The notes: generated by a model not told the origin, from the sequence alone. A stretch of 64,000 bases of DNA from Mucilaginibacter sp. OK098 (GCF_900142915.1 NZ_FRCM01000009.1:248001-312000), one strand, 5' to 3'. Positions 16,976 through 26,560 are shown, counted from the stretch's first letter. Numbers and translations are program-made.

Positions 16976-17923
16976 TTATTGTTCAACAGTTATTACTATA
17001 GCAAAGTTATTACCATCAGTATATATAAATGCATGTTGATGCACATCCTCTATAGTGAACCTTTCATCAGCAGTTGTATCCATTACAAGAGCGTAAGGCG
17101 TAGTTCTATTTAACTTTTCAAGATCTGCTGAGAAATCCCCCTTTTTTTTTAGATCCATATCAATTCCCGGGACCCTGGAATATAACTGTCCGTTTTCCCA
17201 ATATTGGTCGCTTCCATAACTTTCGGGACAAAGCGTTTCAAAAACTGCCATTATGCCATCTTTTGGGAATGAGATATTGTATTTAGAAACATCAACAACT
17301 ATTCTCTTTTTTTTCTTCGGATTAAAAATCACAACACTATCATTTAGTAATTTTTGATCCGGAAACACATTATCCTTGCTTTTTGTGTAAAGGCCAACCT
17401 TAAACGGCCTTTCAATTCCCCGGCTTTCGTCGTTAACAAAGTATTCAATTGTCGTAATAATTCCGGAAATTCCTTTGTCATTAGGAATATATTGAGCGAA
17501 TATTGAATTTGGATTTGTACGCAAGTGGCTGCTATAAACCTTTTTGACGTCGCCAATTTTCAATTGGCGCTTAGAAGAATTTACAACTACCTCGTTAAGC
17601 GCTATATTAACGGCGGACAATTTTATACTGTCCGGATAAGCAAATTTTTTTTCGACGATAACTGCTTTTAATTGATACCCGACACATGATACCTTTAAGG
17701 TATCATTTAGGTTTAGATACTTTTTATCGATAGCAATTTGTCCATTGCTATTGGCAATAAAATACCTTTTATTACTAATAGACATTGTGGCTCGGGGTAT
17801 TTTTTTCCCTGTAAGGGCGTCTGATACCGTAACGTGCCAAAAACTTCCGGTTTCAATTTGTTGGGGAAATGCAACCCGCGGAACAAACAATAAAAGAAAG
17901 ATCAAATATTTCATCGTTTTCAA
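16976..17923 (-). CDS. Secreted protein with CarboxypepD regulatory-like domain
   Basis: The 315-residue protein has a signal peptide (MKYLIFLLLFVPRVAFPQ) and then a carboxypeptidase-regulatory-like beta-sandwich at about residues 28-115 (VTVSDALTGKKIPRATMSIS, ending in the 'LNEVVV' strand). Domains like this usually precede TonB receptors, but here the remaining 200 residues (rich in beta strands, with KKKKRIVVDVSKYNISFP) are not a barrel. I do not recognise the C-terminal part; a surface or periplasmic binding role is likely. It is the only minus-strand gene in the permease array and points against fusion 2. Either of two close Met codons could start it. Confidence 0.8.
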   Translation of the reverse strand: MKTMKYLIFLLLFVPRVAFPQQIETGSFWHVTVSDALTGKKIPRATMSISNKRYFIANSNGQIAIDKKYLNLNDTLKVSCVGYQLKAVIVEKKFAYPDSIKLSAVNIALNEVVVNSSKRQLKIGDVKKVYSSHLRTNPNSIFAQYIPNDKGISGIITTIEYFVNDESRGIERPFKVGLYTKSKDNVFPDQKLLNDSVVIFNPKKKKRIVVDVSKYNISFPKDGIMAVFETLCPESYGSDQYWENGQLYSRVPGIDMDLKKKGDFSADLEKLNRTTPYALVMDTTADERFTIEDVHQHAFIYTDGNNFAIVITVEQ

Positions 17924-17933
17924 GGAATAATTT

Positions 17934-17968
17934 GAGACTCACTGGACATAATTAATTCAGTGAGTCTC
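17934..17968. promoter_or_regulatory. Perfect 11-bp inverted repeat in the leader of the 315-aa gene
   Basis: GAGACTCACTG and CAGTGAGTCTC are separated by 13 bases. The repeat lies 11 bp upstream of the minus-strand start and has no T tract. It could be an operator or a leader hairpin. Confidence 0.5.
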
Positions 17969-18195
17969 TTACGTAATGTTAATCCCAACCAGCGCCACAT
18001 ACATAAGAAGTAAACCTCGCCGGTTGAGGCGTTGCATGGTAATAAATGTGCGGAATATTTTGTGACATTGCAAAAGAGTTATTGTAAGCGGGACGCTTAC
18101 ATTTGTTTGGGTTCAAGCGGGACGCTTGAACCGGCAGGGTGCATCATCCTCCCTTTGCCCCAGTCGATTAAGTTGCCAGTATTAGTATTTTACTT
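17969..18195. repeat. Gene-free stretch with AAGCGGGACGCTT palindromes
   Basis: No gene was found in this stretch between divergent genes. It contains two related palindromes: GTAAGCGGGACGCTTAC at 18084-18100 and GGTTCAAGCG with CGCTTGAACC at 18110-18132. Both share the core AAGCGGGACGCTT. They look like units of a dispersed palindromic repeat. Confidence 0.55.
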
Positions 18196-18241
18196 ATAAA
18201 CCATTAAAGCATTTGTGCTTTAATGGTTTATGGTTTTTTTT
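18196..18241 (+). terminator. Long hairpin with T8 just upstream of the TlpA gene (attenuator candidate)
   Basis: A perfect 16-bp stem (18196-18211 with 18216-18231, loop TTTG) is followed by GG and eight T. The T run ends 14 bp before the ATG at 18256. As no plus-strand gene lies directly upstream, it cannot simply end one; it may attenuate the TlpA gene or block read-through from afar. Confidence 0.75.
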
Positions 18242-18255
18242 AACGATGCGATCAA

Positions 18256-19383
18256 ATGATGAAATTAATAACACTGCTTTTATTATTATCAATCCCCCGG
18301 ATAGCGAGTTCGCAAAACAATTTGATTATAAATGGTAATGCGCCTTTGATAAAGGATGGCACTAAAATTATAATCAGGCGGGTAATGCCGAGACGATTTT
18401 CTGCCAGGAAATCAGAAACGGATAGCGCCTATATTAAGAGTAATCGGTTTGAGTTTAAACTTAAAGACAATAACGGGGAATTTTACTCTTTAACTATTGG
18501 CAAACACCGTACGCAGCTTTATTTGCAGCCGGGTATAGCTAACGTTACGCTCTCAGATTCCCTGTTGGCCAACGTAACCATATCCGGTAATTTAATGGCC
18601 GATGAATATGATCAGTTTAAGAACCAGGTAAAAAACGATCCTGTTCATTTAGAATACATAAAGGTTAGCCGGGATTATAGTAGCTATGCAAAGAATAAAA
18701 AAGCAAATGCAGATACCTTAGCAGCAAAAAGCAAAAAAAGGGACGAACTTACCGAACTTGATGACAAACTATACGAACGGTTAGCTTTAACCTGGATCCA
18801 AACACATCCAGGCTCGTATTTAAACCCTTATTTACTGTACAGCGCCTACAATCAACCGGAACAAACTACTACAGAGGCGCAAGTTAAACGCATATTTTCT
18901 GCCATGCCTGCAAATATCACGCATAACGTTTGGGGGCAAGAGCTAAAGTATAAAATCGATAGCCTGTTTGTTGGTGGTAAGGCGCCGGATTTTGCACAGG
19001 CAGATACCAGTGGTAAACAGGTAAAATTATCTGATTTTAAGGGTAAATACGTGCTAATTGATTTTTGGGCGTCGTGGTGTGTGCCATGCCGGGCCGAAAC
19101 CCCCAATATTGTTAAAGCCTCGCAGCAGATCGGCAGCCGTAATTTTTCGATTTTAGGGATCTCGCTCGATAGTGAAAAAGCCCCCTGGCTTCGGGCTATC
19201 AAACAAGATGGTCTGAATTGGTTCCAGCTATCAGATTTAGGACTTTGGCGTAATAATGTTTCTGTAAAATATTATGTTTATGATATTCCGGCTAATTATC
19301 TCATAGACCCAAACGGTATAATCATCGCAAAAAATATAAATGGTGACGAATTATTGCCGACACTCAAAAAATTAATCAAATAA
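18256..19383 (+). CDS. DUF4369/TlpA-like thiol-disulfide oxidoreductase
   Basis: The 375-residue protein has a signal peptide (to about residue 20, SRIASSQ-like end 'PRIASSQN'). A DUF4369-like beta domain at about 22-120 is followed by a helical linker and a TlpA-type thioredoxin fold from about 235. The active site is WCVPC with Cys275 and Cys278. Such proteins work in the periplasm and reduce or isomerise disulfides, for instance in cytochrome c maturation; the true partner is unknown. It sits alone between fusions 2 and 3, with a strong hairpin in its leader. The start may be either of two adjacent Met codons. Confidence 0.92.
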   Translation: MMKLITLLLLLSIPRIASSQNNLIINGNAPLIKDGTKIIIRRVMPRRFSARKSETDSAYIKSNRFEFKLKDNNGEFYSLTIGKHRTQLYLQPGIANVTLSDSLLANVTISGNLMADEYDQFKNQVKNDPVHLEYIKVSRDYSSYAKNKKANADTLAAKSKKRDELTELDDKLYERLALTWIQTHPGSYLNPYLLYSAYNQPEQTTTEAQVKRIFSAMPANITHNVWGQELKYKIDSLFVGGKAPDFAQADTSGKQVKLSDFKGKYVLIDFWASWCVPCRAETPNIVKASQQIGSRNFSILGISLDSEKAPWLRAIKQDGLNWFQLSDLGLWRNNVSVKYYVYDIPANYLIDPNGIIIAKNINGDELLPTLKKLIK

Positions 19384-19607
19384 CGCTGCTGTTCGTAGTT
19401 TATGATTTCGAATAAAATAGGCCTGGAGACTGAGTCTCCAATGTGCGAAATTTATGGTAGCATTTCCCCCTCTGATCTAAGTTTAGCAACGCGTAACTTA
19501 GACCTAAAATTTATTAAGCTTTCCTCTTAACCATTGAACCCACATGAGATAGCAGAAGGCATGCACAAATATTTTTTAATCCTTATTTTCGAAAAAAATC
19601 ATCCCAT

Positions 19608-19898
19608 ATGAAAACGCTAACCGAATTTAAAGCATCATTAGGTTCAGAACAGCCCGACAGTGGGCTCTCAGCTCAGTTAAAAAGCCTTTGGTATGATGGC
19701 AAAGGCGATTGGCATAAAGCTCATGCACAGGTCGATCATCTTGAAGATAAAGCATCTGCGTGGGTACACGCCTACCTGCACCGTAAGGAAGGTGACAGTT
19801 GGAATGCTGATTACTGGTATAACAAAGCACGGCAAACCCGCCCGGACCTGTCTTTGGATGAGGAATGGGAGCAATTAGTACTACAGTTTCTTCACTGA
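19608..19898 (+). CDS. Small conserved protein of unknown function
   Basis: The 96-residue protein is soluble, with no signal peptide. It is rich in Trp and His, with the run VHAYLHRKEGDSWNADYWY at about residues 53-71. I recall a widespread family of unnamed proteins of about 90 residues with this same run, so the gene is real, but no function is known to me. The pattern of helices and aromatic residues resembles a short TPR-like fold; that is a guess. It starts with ATG and stands alone between the TlpA gene and fusion 3. Confidence 0.8.
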   Translation: MKTLTEFKASLGSEQPDSGLSAQLKSLWYDGKGDWHKAHAQVDHLEDKASAWVHAYLHRKEGDSWNADYWYNKARQTRPDLSLDEEWEQLVLQFLH

Positions 19899-19988
19899 AG
19901 CTACGGACAGCGGTAATTTATTCTACCTGATTGTCAGCATGTTGACCATGGGTTAAAGGTAAAGTAGTTGATAATCAGCGCGTTTCAT

Positions 19989-20025
19989 AGCGTTCCACCC
20001 GTTCCATGTGCAAAAGTGGAACGCT
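19989..20025. repeat. 10-bp inverted repeat after the 96-aa gene
   Basis: AGCGTTCCAC and GTGGAACGCT are separated by 17 bases. A T tract is absent, so termination is doubtful. Confidence 0.45.
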
Positions 20026-20066
20026 GGAACACTTTGTAGTCCTTCAGAATCGAATACTTTTAACCC

Positions 20067-20098
20067 AAAACCGCACACCCCAATGCCCGCTTCCGTTA
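20067..20098. repeat. AAAACCG element, degenerate copy upstream of fusion 3
   Basis: AAAACCGCACACCCCAATG resembles the left arm and loop of the palindromes at 13152 and 26533. The right arm is lost. Its place, about 115 bp before the TTG start, is about the same as in the other copies. Confidence 0.45.
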
Positions 20099-20146
20099 CA
20101 GCGCACCTATTTTATTCTGTATACTTTTTTAACTATCAATAAGTTA

Positions 20147-20154
20147 TAAGTTTG
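20147..20154 (+). promoter_or_regulatory. -7 promoter box of fusion 3
   Basis: TAAGTTTG fits TAnnTTTG and lies 28 bp before the TTG start. The surrounding block is nearly identical to that before fusion 2. Confidence 0.55.
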
Positions 20155-20182
20155 GAACAGCTATTGCGTTTAAATATTTCAA

Positions 20183-23100
20183 TTGAATACGTATACCCTC
20201 CATATTAATAATTACGATCTCGCTTTCTTCGCGACAATATTTGTCGCGCTCACTTTTATCCTCCTTTTATGGTTCACCAAAAAGACGAACCGGGCAGCAA
20301 ACCGGTTTTTGGCCCTGGCAATGGTTACCATTGTTTTGTGGATAGCCAGGATCTTGGGCATAGACACCGGACTATCAACCTACATTAATAATTGGAGCCG
20401 GCTGCCGCTGCAATTTTCGCTGGCACTTGGCCCACTGATCTATTTTTATGTGCTTAAAATTACCCGGCCGGAATATAAATTCCGATTGAAGGATTTGCTG
20501 CATTTTAGTCCGTTGTTGCTGGAGCTGGGTGCGCAGGTATTGGAGGTTATGGATAGTATAAAAACCGGTGCAGCTACTTATGAAACGCACGCTTTTCGGC
20601 AACTGAACCCGGCATTGCAACTGCTGGCGTTTATTTCGGTCGTAATTTATCTTTGCCTGTCTCACAGGCTGATAACGTGCTTTTACCAACGGTTAAAATT
20701 TAACGGGGGCGACCGGTACCGGCGCGAGTTGCGTTGGCTGCATAACCTGCTTATGGGTTTCGGTGTGGTGTGGTTATTATGGATCCCCTTTATAGCAGCA
20801 GGCTACTATTATGAATTAGGCCTACATTTTTATTACCCTTTGTATTTTCTTTTAGGAGTAATAACTATATGGATGGCGGCCAGGGCATTTTCAAGACCGG
20901 AAATCAGGCTGCCAGAAGATATGCATTCGTTTTTAAAGCCATCACCGCCGGCGGAGTTGAGACAAAAAGGTATTTGGTTGAAGAAATCCGTCAAAGAAAA
21001 CCGCTATTACCAGGATCCGGAATTAAGCCTGGGTTCGCTTGCTGAAAAGGTTGACCTTCATACCCATGAATTGTCGCGGATACTCAATACTGTGCTCAAG
21101 AAAACTTTCAACGATTTTATTAATGAATACCGCGTTGCGGACGTGGTTCAGAAAATGCAGGACCCTGCTTATGACCATATCACCCTGCTGGGCATTGCAT
21201 ATGAATCGGGTTTTAACTCCCAAAGCACCTTTAACCGCATTTTTAAGCAAATGACAGGGAAAAGCCCGCTGCAATATAAAAATAAACTGGAAAAAGAGCA
21301 CCCATCTTATAAGTTGGGCAGCCATCCCCAATTTGCGCCGGTAATATTGCATCGTGAAACCGCTCCCGGGTGGTCTCACGAGAAATTAACCCGCAACTAT
21401 ATGTTTAAAAACTATTTCAAAATAGCATGGCGTAATCTTACACGCAATAAAAGTTATGCCGCTATTAATATTACCGGCCTGGCTGTTGGCATTGCCGTTT
21501 GTATGGTGATCTTTATCATTATACAATATCAAACAAGCTTCGATAATTTCCACTCAAAGAAGGATCGTACCTATCGTATGCTGACCGAATTTCAGTACGC
21601 AGACGGAGGAAATATTTCTTACAAGACAGCTATTCCTTTTCCAATGCCTGTAGGGTTGAAAACGTCTTTTCCGCAAATAGAACAGGTAGCCCCCATCTTT
21701 GCCAGCCATGATGATCAGTTGCTGATAGTTGATAATAAAGGCAATACAGAAAAAGATTTTAAAGAACAGCACGGTGTATTTTACATGGACCCCTCATTCT
21801 TTAAAATATTCGATTTCCCCTTACTTGCAGGTTCGTATGAATCATTAAAAGATCCCAACAACGTATTGCTTACCAAAGAGATTGCAGAAAAATATTTCGG
21901 CGACTGGAAAACGGCTATAGGCAAAACCATTAAACTGCAAATGGGGGGCTATATGTTCGAACATGGTGTCGATGTATTGAAAGTTTCAGGCATTTTGGCA
22001 AGCATACCGGCAAATTCAGATTTTCAGCTAAAAGTTGTTGTGTCCTATGGAACGGGCTTTACCGGGGATTACCTTTCAAAATCCACCGATTGGGACGGAA
22101 ATGTAGGCGGTTTTGGTTGCTATATTTTACTGCCGCCGAACACTTCTGCCGCCAACTTCAACCAGCAATTAACAGCTTACTCACACAAGGTGGAATCGCC
22201 GGGCAATACCGACAGGCATATTATACAGCCATTAGGCGCCGTGCATTATGACACCCAGGTTGGCGATTATAGCAACAAAACCATCAGTCATCAACTGCTC
22301 AACGTATTGTGGCTCATCGCGGCATTCATCCTGTTAATAGCCTGTGTAAATTTTGTCAACCTCTCCACCGCGCAAGCTGTCAATCGTGCAAAAGAGGTTG
22401 GTGTAAGAAAAGTTTTGGGGAGTAGTAAATCCCAATTGCAAACCCAGTTTATTGTCGAAACATTTTTGATAGTTATAAGCGCTGTAACGCTTGCGTCCGT
22501 TTTTACAATGCTTGCATTGCCTTCTGTGGGTCGGCTTTTAGAGCTTTCGCTTGCATTCAACATCTTCAACAATTCTGCAATCATTTTATTTCTTCTGGCG
22601 GTTACTATTGTTGTAACCGCGCTTGCCGGTTTTTATCCTTCTATTGTTCTATCACGTTTCAATCCTGTTAATGCGCTAAAAAGCAAACTCACATCAAATA
22701 CCCAGGGAATTTCATTAAGGCGGGGATTGGTCGTATTTCAATTCATCATCGCACAGGCGCTCATCATCGGGACACTCATCATTGTAAAGCAAATGGATTA
22801 TTTTATGAACCAACCGCTGGGCTTCGATAAAGACGCCATCATCAATGTTCCTTTCCGCGTGGATAGTCTCCGCATCAGCAGGCTGGGTTATTTAAAGAAC
22901 CAGCTATTGTCAGTAAACGGTGTGCAGGCGGTAACATACAGTTCCAACACACCGGTTGAAAATGGCACTGATTTGTGGAGCATCATCAAATATAATCACG
23001 CAGTAAAACAAACAGACTTCCAGGTTATTACCAAATTCGCCGATAATGAGTATGTGTCCACTTATAAATTACCACTGATAGCGGGAAGAAATTTACTGCC

Positions 23101-23842
23101 ATCTGATACCACAAAAGAATTTTTAGTGAACGAATCCCTTGTGAAAAGCTTGGGATTAAAAAACCCTAAAGATATATTGAACAAGCCCATGACCACCTGG
23201 CATGATCAGATAAAAGGAACCGTTGTTGGTGTAATGAAGGATTTTAATGACCGGTCTTTCCGCAATGATCTTGCACCATTACTCATCACCACTGACGTCG
23301 CCATGTACAACCAGGTAGGGATAAAACTTGCAACTAAAAACATTTCTTCGACAATGCAATCGGTCAAAAAAGTATTTGACAAAACATTCCCCGATTTTGT
23401 TTATGAATACAAGTTTCTTGATGATAAAATTGCAAGTTTTTACAAACAGGAAAATCAGTTAGCGGCTTTGTATAAAATTTTTGCAGCAATCGCCATATTC
23501 CTTAGCTGCCTTGGGTTGTATGGTTTAGCCTCATTCATGGCAGTGCAGCGGATAAAAGAAGTTGGCATTCGTAAAGTACTTGGCGCTACGGCAGGCAATA
23601 TCGTTTATTTGTTTTCAAAAGAATTTATCATACTCATTGCAATTGCCTTTGCCATTGCTACACCCATAGCCTGGTATTACATGCACCAATGGTTGCAGGC
23701 ATATGTTTATCGCATCAATATCAGTTGGTGGTTATTTGTTGCAGGCGGACTTGCTTCAATAGTTATTGCACTTGCAACAATAAGTTTCCAGGCAATAAAA
23801 GCAGCAATAGCCAACCCGGTGAAGAGCCTGCGGTCGGAGTAG
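20183..23842 (+). CDS. 7TM-AraC-FtsX fusion protein 3
   Basis: This protein of 1,219 residues has the same three modules: a multi-TM segment (1-235), an AraC domain (about 262-365; LGSLAEKVDLHTHELSRILN, ESGFNSQSTFNRIFKQ, GKSPLQYK) and, from Met407 (NYMFKNYFKIAWRNL), a tandem FtsX permease. The coupling motifs are NRAKEVGVRKVLGS and QRIKEVGIRKVLGA. The N-terminal half is close to that of fusion 2, while the permease half is of another subtype that resembles fusion 4; domain shuffling between copies is therefore likely. It starts with TTG at 20183. The C-terminus is NPVKSLRSE. A hairpin terminator follows at 23941. Confidence 0.93.
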   Translation: MNTYTLHINNYDLAFFATIFVALTFILLLWFTKKTNRAANRFLALAMVTIVLWIARILGIDTGLSTYINNWSRLPLQFSLALGPLIYFYVLKITRPEYKFRLKDLLHFSPLLLELGAQVLEVMDSIKTGAATYETHAFRQLNPALQLLAFISVVIYLCLSHRLITCFYQRLKFNGGDRYRRELRWLHNLLMGFGVVWLLWIPFIAAGYYYELGLHFYYPLYFLLGVITIWMAARAFSRPEIRLPEDMHSFLKPSPPAELRQKGIWLKKSVKENRYYQDPELSLGSLAEKVDLHTHELSRILNTVLKKTFNDFINEYRVADVVQKMQDPAYDHITLLGIAYESGFNSQSTFNRIFKQMTGKSPLQYKNKLEKEHPSYKLGSHPQFAPVILHRETAPGWSHEKLTRNYMFKNYFKIAWRNLTRNKSYAAINITGLAVGIAVCMVIFIIIQYQTSFDNFHSKKDRTYRMLTEFQYADGGNISYKTAIPFPMPVGLKTSFPQIEQVAPIFASHDDQLLIVDNKGNTEKDFKEQHGVFYMDPSFFKIFDFPLLAGSYESLKDPNNVLLTKEIAEKYFGDWKTAIGKTIKLQMGGYMFEHGVDVLKVSGILASIPANSDFQLKVVVSYGTGFTGDYLSKSTDWDGNVGGFGCYILLPPNTSAANFNQQLTAYSHKVESPGNTDRHIIQPLGAVHYDTQVGDYSNKTISHQLLNVLWLIAAFILLIACVNFVNLSTAQAVNRAKEVGVRKVLGSSKSQLQTQFIVETFLIVISAVTLASVFTMLALPSVGRLLELSLAFNIFNNSAIILFLLAVTIVVTALAGFYPSIVLSRFNPVNALKSKLTSNTQGISLRRGLVVFQFIIAQALIIGTLIIVKQMDYFMNQPLGFDKDAIINVPFRVDSLRISRLGYLKNQLLSVNGVQAVTYSSNTPVENGTDLWSIIKYNHAVKQTDFQVITKFADNEYVSTYKLPLIAGRNLLPSDTTKEFLVNESLVKSLGLKNPKDILNKPMTTWHDQIKGTVVGVMKDFNDRSFRNDLAPLLITTDVAMYNQVGIKLATKNISSTMQSVKKVFDKTFPDFVYEYKFLDDKIASFYKQENQLAALYKIFAAIAIFLSCLGLYGLASFMAVQRIKEVGIRKVLGATAGNIVYLFSKEFIILIAIAFAIATPIAWYYMHQWLQAYVYRINISWWLFVAGGLASIVIALATISFQAIKAAIANPVKSLRSE

Positions 23843-23940
23843 GCGGTTGACAGTAGGCAGTTAGCAGTAATTGATTCTCCTGTTTTAAAGATCTTAGGTC
23901 AGTACATGAGGCCCGGGATTTAGTTTGAATCATTATATGG

Positions 23941-23974
23941 TGCGTTTCAGGATGAGATCCGGAGCGCATTTTTT
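23941..23974 (+). terminator. Probable terminator after fusion 3
   Basis: TGCGTTTC pairs with GGAGCGCA (with G-T pairs), followed by six T. The stem is weaker than the other terminators here. Confidence 0.55.
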
Positions 23975-24078
23975 ATTCAAAATATTTGCCATTAAAATTA
24001 AATAAGGTGCAACCTGGTGCCTGGTGATTGCGTCACATAGCATAATTAACCGGACCATAAACTTCAATATTGCTTATC

Positions 24079-26469
24079 ATGCTTAAAAATAATCTTAAAA
24101 TTGCCTGGCGTAACCTCGTTAAAAATGGCGTTTCGTCTTTTATAAATATTGGCGGCCTGGCCGTTGGCATGGCTGTAGCCATATTGATTGGCTTATGGAT
24201 CCATGATGAGCTGTCATTTAATAAGTATTTTCAAAATTACAACCGCGTTGCCCAGGTGATGACCAAGTGGAAATTGGCAGACGGTGCACGTACCTCGCAG
24301 TCAATGCCCCTGGGTACTGCTTTACGCGCATCATATCAGCAGGATTTTAAATTCGTAGTATTATCAAGCCAGACAGAAGGCCATATTATTGGATGGGGCG
24401 ATAAAAAACTTAAGCAAAATGGCAAGTTTATACAGCCCGAAGCTACAGAAATATTCAGTCTGAAAATGCTGAGAGGCAATCGCACGGGGTTAAAGGATAT
24501 CAACTCTGTTTTGATCAGCGAATCATTGGCAAAAAAGCTTTTCGGCGATGCCGATGCAATGGATAAAGTGGTAAAGATGGATAATAATGCAGGCGTAAAG
24601 GTTACCGGTGTATTCGAAGATTTTCCGCGCAATACCAGTTTATATGACCTTACTTTTTTTTCGACCTGGGATCTTTTTACCGCATCAAACAGTTGGGTTG
24701 CTAATAAGCGTTACGATTGGAACAACGTTTGGGTTAATATTTTTATTCAGCTGGCGCCCAATGCTGATTTTGATAAGGTTTCGGCCAAAATAAAAGATCT
24801 TAAAACGCCGCATGTGGGGCCGGAGGAAGCAGCTGCCAAGCCATCTGTTTTTTTGCACCCTATGAGCAAATGGCACTTATATTCGCAGTTTGGCCCCGGC
24901 GGCGAGAGCCGGGAAAGCGAAGAGTTACGATCCGTTTGGTTTTATGGCATAATAGGTATTTTTGTATTACTGCTGGCTTGTATTAATTTCATGAACCTGA
25001 GCACGGCCCGCTCCGAAAAGCGCGCTAAAGAAGTAGGGATCCGCAAAGCTGTTGGCTCTGTACGCGGGCAATTGATCTTCCAGTTCTTTTCTGAATCGTT
25101 ACTGGTAACCACATTTTCTTTTATACTGGCTATTTTACTGGTGTTGCTTATTTTGCCATGGTTTAACAGCGTTACCGGTAAAATGTTGGGAATCCTTTGG
25201 GCTAACCCGCTATTTTGGATAAGTGGCATAGTATTTACATTTTTTACCGGATTGATAGCAGGCAGCTACCCGGCACTTTATTTATCATCATTCAATCCGG
25301 TTAAAGTGTTAAAAGGCACTTTCAAGGCCGGCAGGTTTGCTGCGGTTCCGCGCAAGGTATTGGTTACCCTGCAATTTACCGTTTCAATAACGTTAATAAT
25401 TGGCACCATAATAGTATATAGACAGATCCAGTTTGCTAAAGACAGGCCGGTGGGCTATACCCGCGATGGCTTGCTTGCTATCCCTGTATCATCTCCCGAT
25501 AATAAATTACAGGGGCTGCTTGAAAACGAGTTAAAGGGTTCTGGCGCAGTTGTCAATGTTGCCGAATCGGCAAGTGCTGTTACAGGGATAGATTCGGGGA
25601 ATGGCGGTTTCACATGGGCAGGTAAAGATCCTGCATTCAGGGACCAGTTCGGTACCCTGTCTGTTAGCTATGATTATGGAAAAACCATCGGCTGGAAATT
25701 TTTAGATGGCCGGGATTTTTCAAAAGAACTTATTGATTCAACCGGATTTGTGATAAACGAGGCGGCCGTAAAATACATGAACCTCAAAAACCCGGTTGGG
25801 CAAACCATTAAATGGGATAGGTACAAGATAAAAAACTTTAAAATTTTAGGGGTGATAAAAGATATGGTCATGGATTCTCCCTTCGAACCGGCCTACCCTA
25901 CCATCTTCTTTTTATCGCCTGACGATTCAAAAAACTGGATGTTTGTAAAGATCAATCCAAATGTAAGCACGACCAATGCGCTTCCAAAAATAGCATCGGT
26001 ATTTAAAAATCTTATCCCTTCGGTCCCTTTTGAATATAATTTTGTGGATGAGGTATATGCGGCCAAATTTGCTGCTGAGGAAAGGGTAGGGAAACTGTCG
26101 GGCTTTTTTGCCGGGCTGGCTATCCTGATCAGTTGCCTGGGTTTATTCGGATTGGCATCCTTTGTGGCTGAGCAACGCACAAAAGAAATTGGCGTACGAA
26201 AAATTTTGGGCGCATCGGTATTAAACCTATGGGGCATGCTGTCAAAAGATTTTGTGATGCTGGTAATCGCCTCATTTGTAATTGCAACGCCCATAGCGTT
26301 TTACTTTATGTATAACTGGCTGCAAAAATACCAGTACCGTACAGGCCTTTCCTGGTGGATCTTTGCCGGAGCAGGCGTTGGCGCTATGGTTATAACTTTG
26401 CTAACAGTAAGTTTTCAGGCCATTAAAGCAGCTATAGCAAACCCCGTAAAGAGTTTGAGGAGCGAATGA
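24079..26469 (+). CDS. ABC transporter permease, MacB/FtsX type (stand-alone, second copy)
   Basis: The protein has 796 residues from ATG at 24079 (a TTG nine bases earlier is possible but less likely). It is the close paralogue of the permease at 6833: same start (MLKNNLKIAWRNL), same tandem FtsX layout, and coupling motifs SEKRAKEVGIRKAVGS and EQRTKEIGVRKILGA. Both are followed by related spacer DNA and an AraC-FtsX fusion, so a two-gene unit was duplicated. The role is the same as for the first copy: membrane half of an ABC system whose ATPase is encoded elsewhere. It has no N-terminal regulator domain. Confidence 0.93.
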   Translation: MLKNNLKIAWRNLVKNGVSSFINIGGLAVGMAVAILIGLWIHDELSFNKYFQNYNRVAQVMTKWKLADGARTSQSMPLGTALRASYQQDFKFVVLSSQTEGHIIGWGDKKLKQNGKFIQPEATEIFSLKMLRGNRTGLKDINSVLISESLAKKLFGDADAMDKVVKMDNNAGVKVTGVFEDFPRNTSLYDLTFFSTWDLFTASNSWVANKRYDWNNVWVNIFIQLAPNADFDKVSAKIKDLKTPHVGPEEAAAKPSVFLHPMSKWHLYSQFGPGGESRESEELRSVWFYGIIGIFVLLLACINFMNLSTARSEKRAKEVGIRKAVGSVRGQLIFQFFSESLLVTTFSFILAILLVLLILPWFNSVTGKMLGILWANPLFWISGIVFTFFTGLIAGSYPALYLSSFNPVKVLKGTFKAGRFAAVPRKVLVTLQFTVSITLIIGTIIVYRQIQFAKDRPVGYTRDGLLAIPVSSPDNKLQGLLENELKGSGAVVNVAESASAVTGIDSGNGGFTWAGKDPAFRDQFGTLSVSYDYGKTIGWKFLDGRDFSKELIDSTGFVINEAAVKYMNLKNPVGQTIKWDRYKIKNFKILGVIKDMVMDSPFEPAYPTIFFLSPDDSKNWMFVKINPNVSTTNALPKIASVFKNLIPSVPFEYNFVDEVYAAKFAAEERVGKLSGFFAGLAILISCLGLFGLASFVAEQRTKEIGVRKILGASVLNLWGMLSKDFVMLVIASFVIATPIAFYFMYNWLQKYQYRTGLSWWIFAGAGVGAMVITLLTVSFQAIKAAIANPVKSLRSE

Positions 26470-26532
26470 GGTGAATTGGCAGTTGCGAGTTGGTAACAAT
26501 CGGCTCACGTGAATTTTTCCTTCTTTCAATTC

Positions 26533-26560
26533 AAAACCGAACAGCCTAATGTTTGGTTTT
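26533..26560. promoter_or_regulatory. AAAACCGAAC palindrome upstream of fusion 4
   Basis: AAAACCGAAC and GTTTGGTTTT pair with one G-T, around the loop AGCCTAAT. The element is nearly identical to that at 13152-13179 and lies about 80 bp before the TTG start of fusion 4. Confidence 0.6.
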
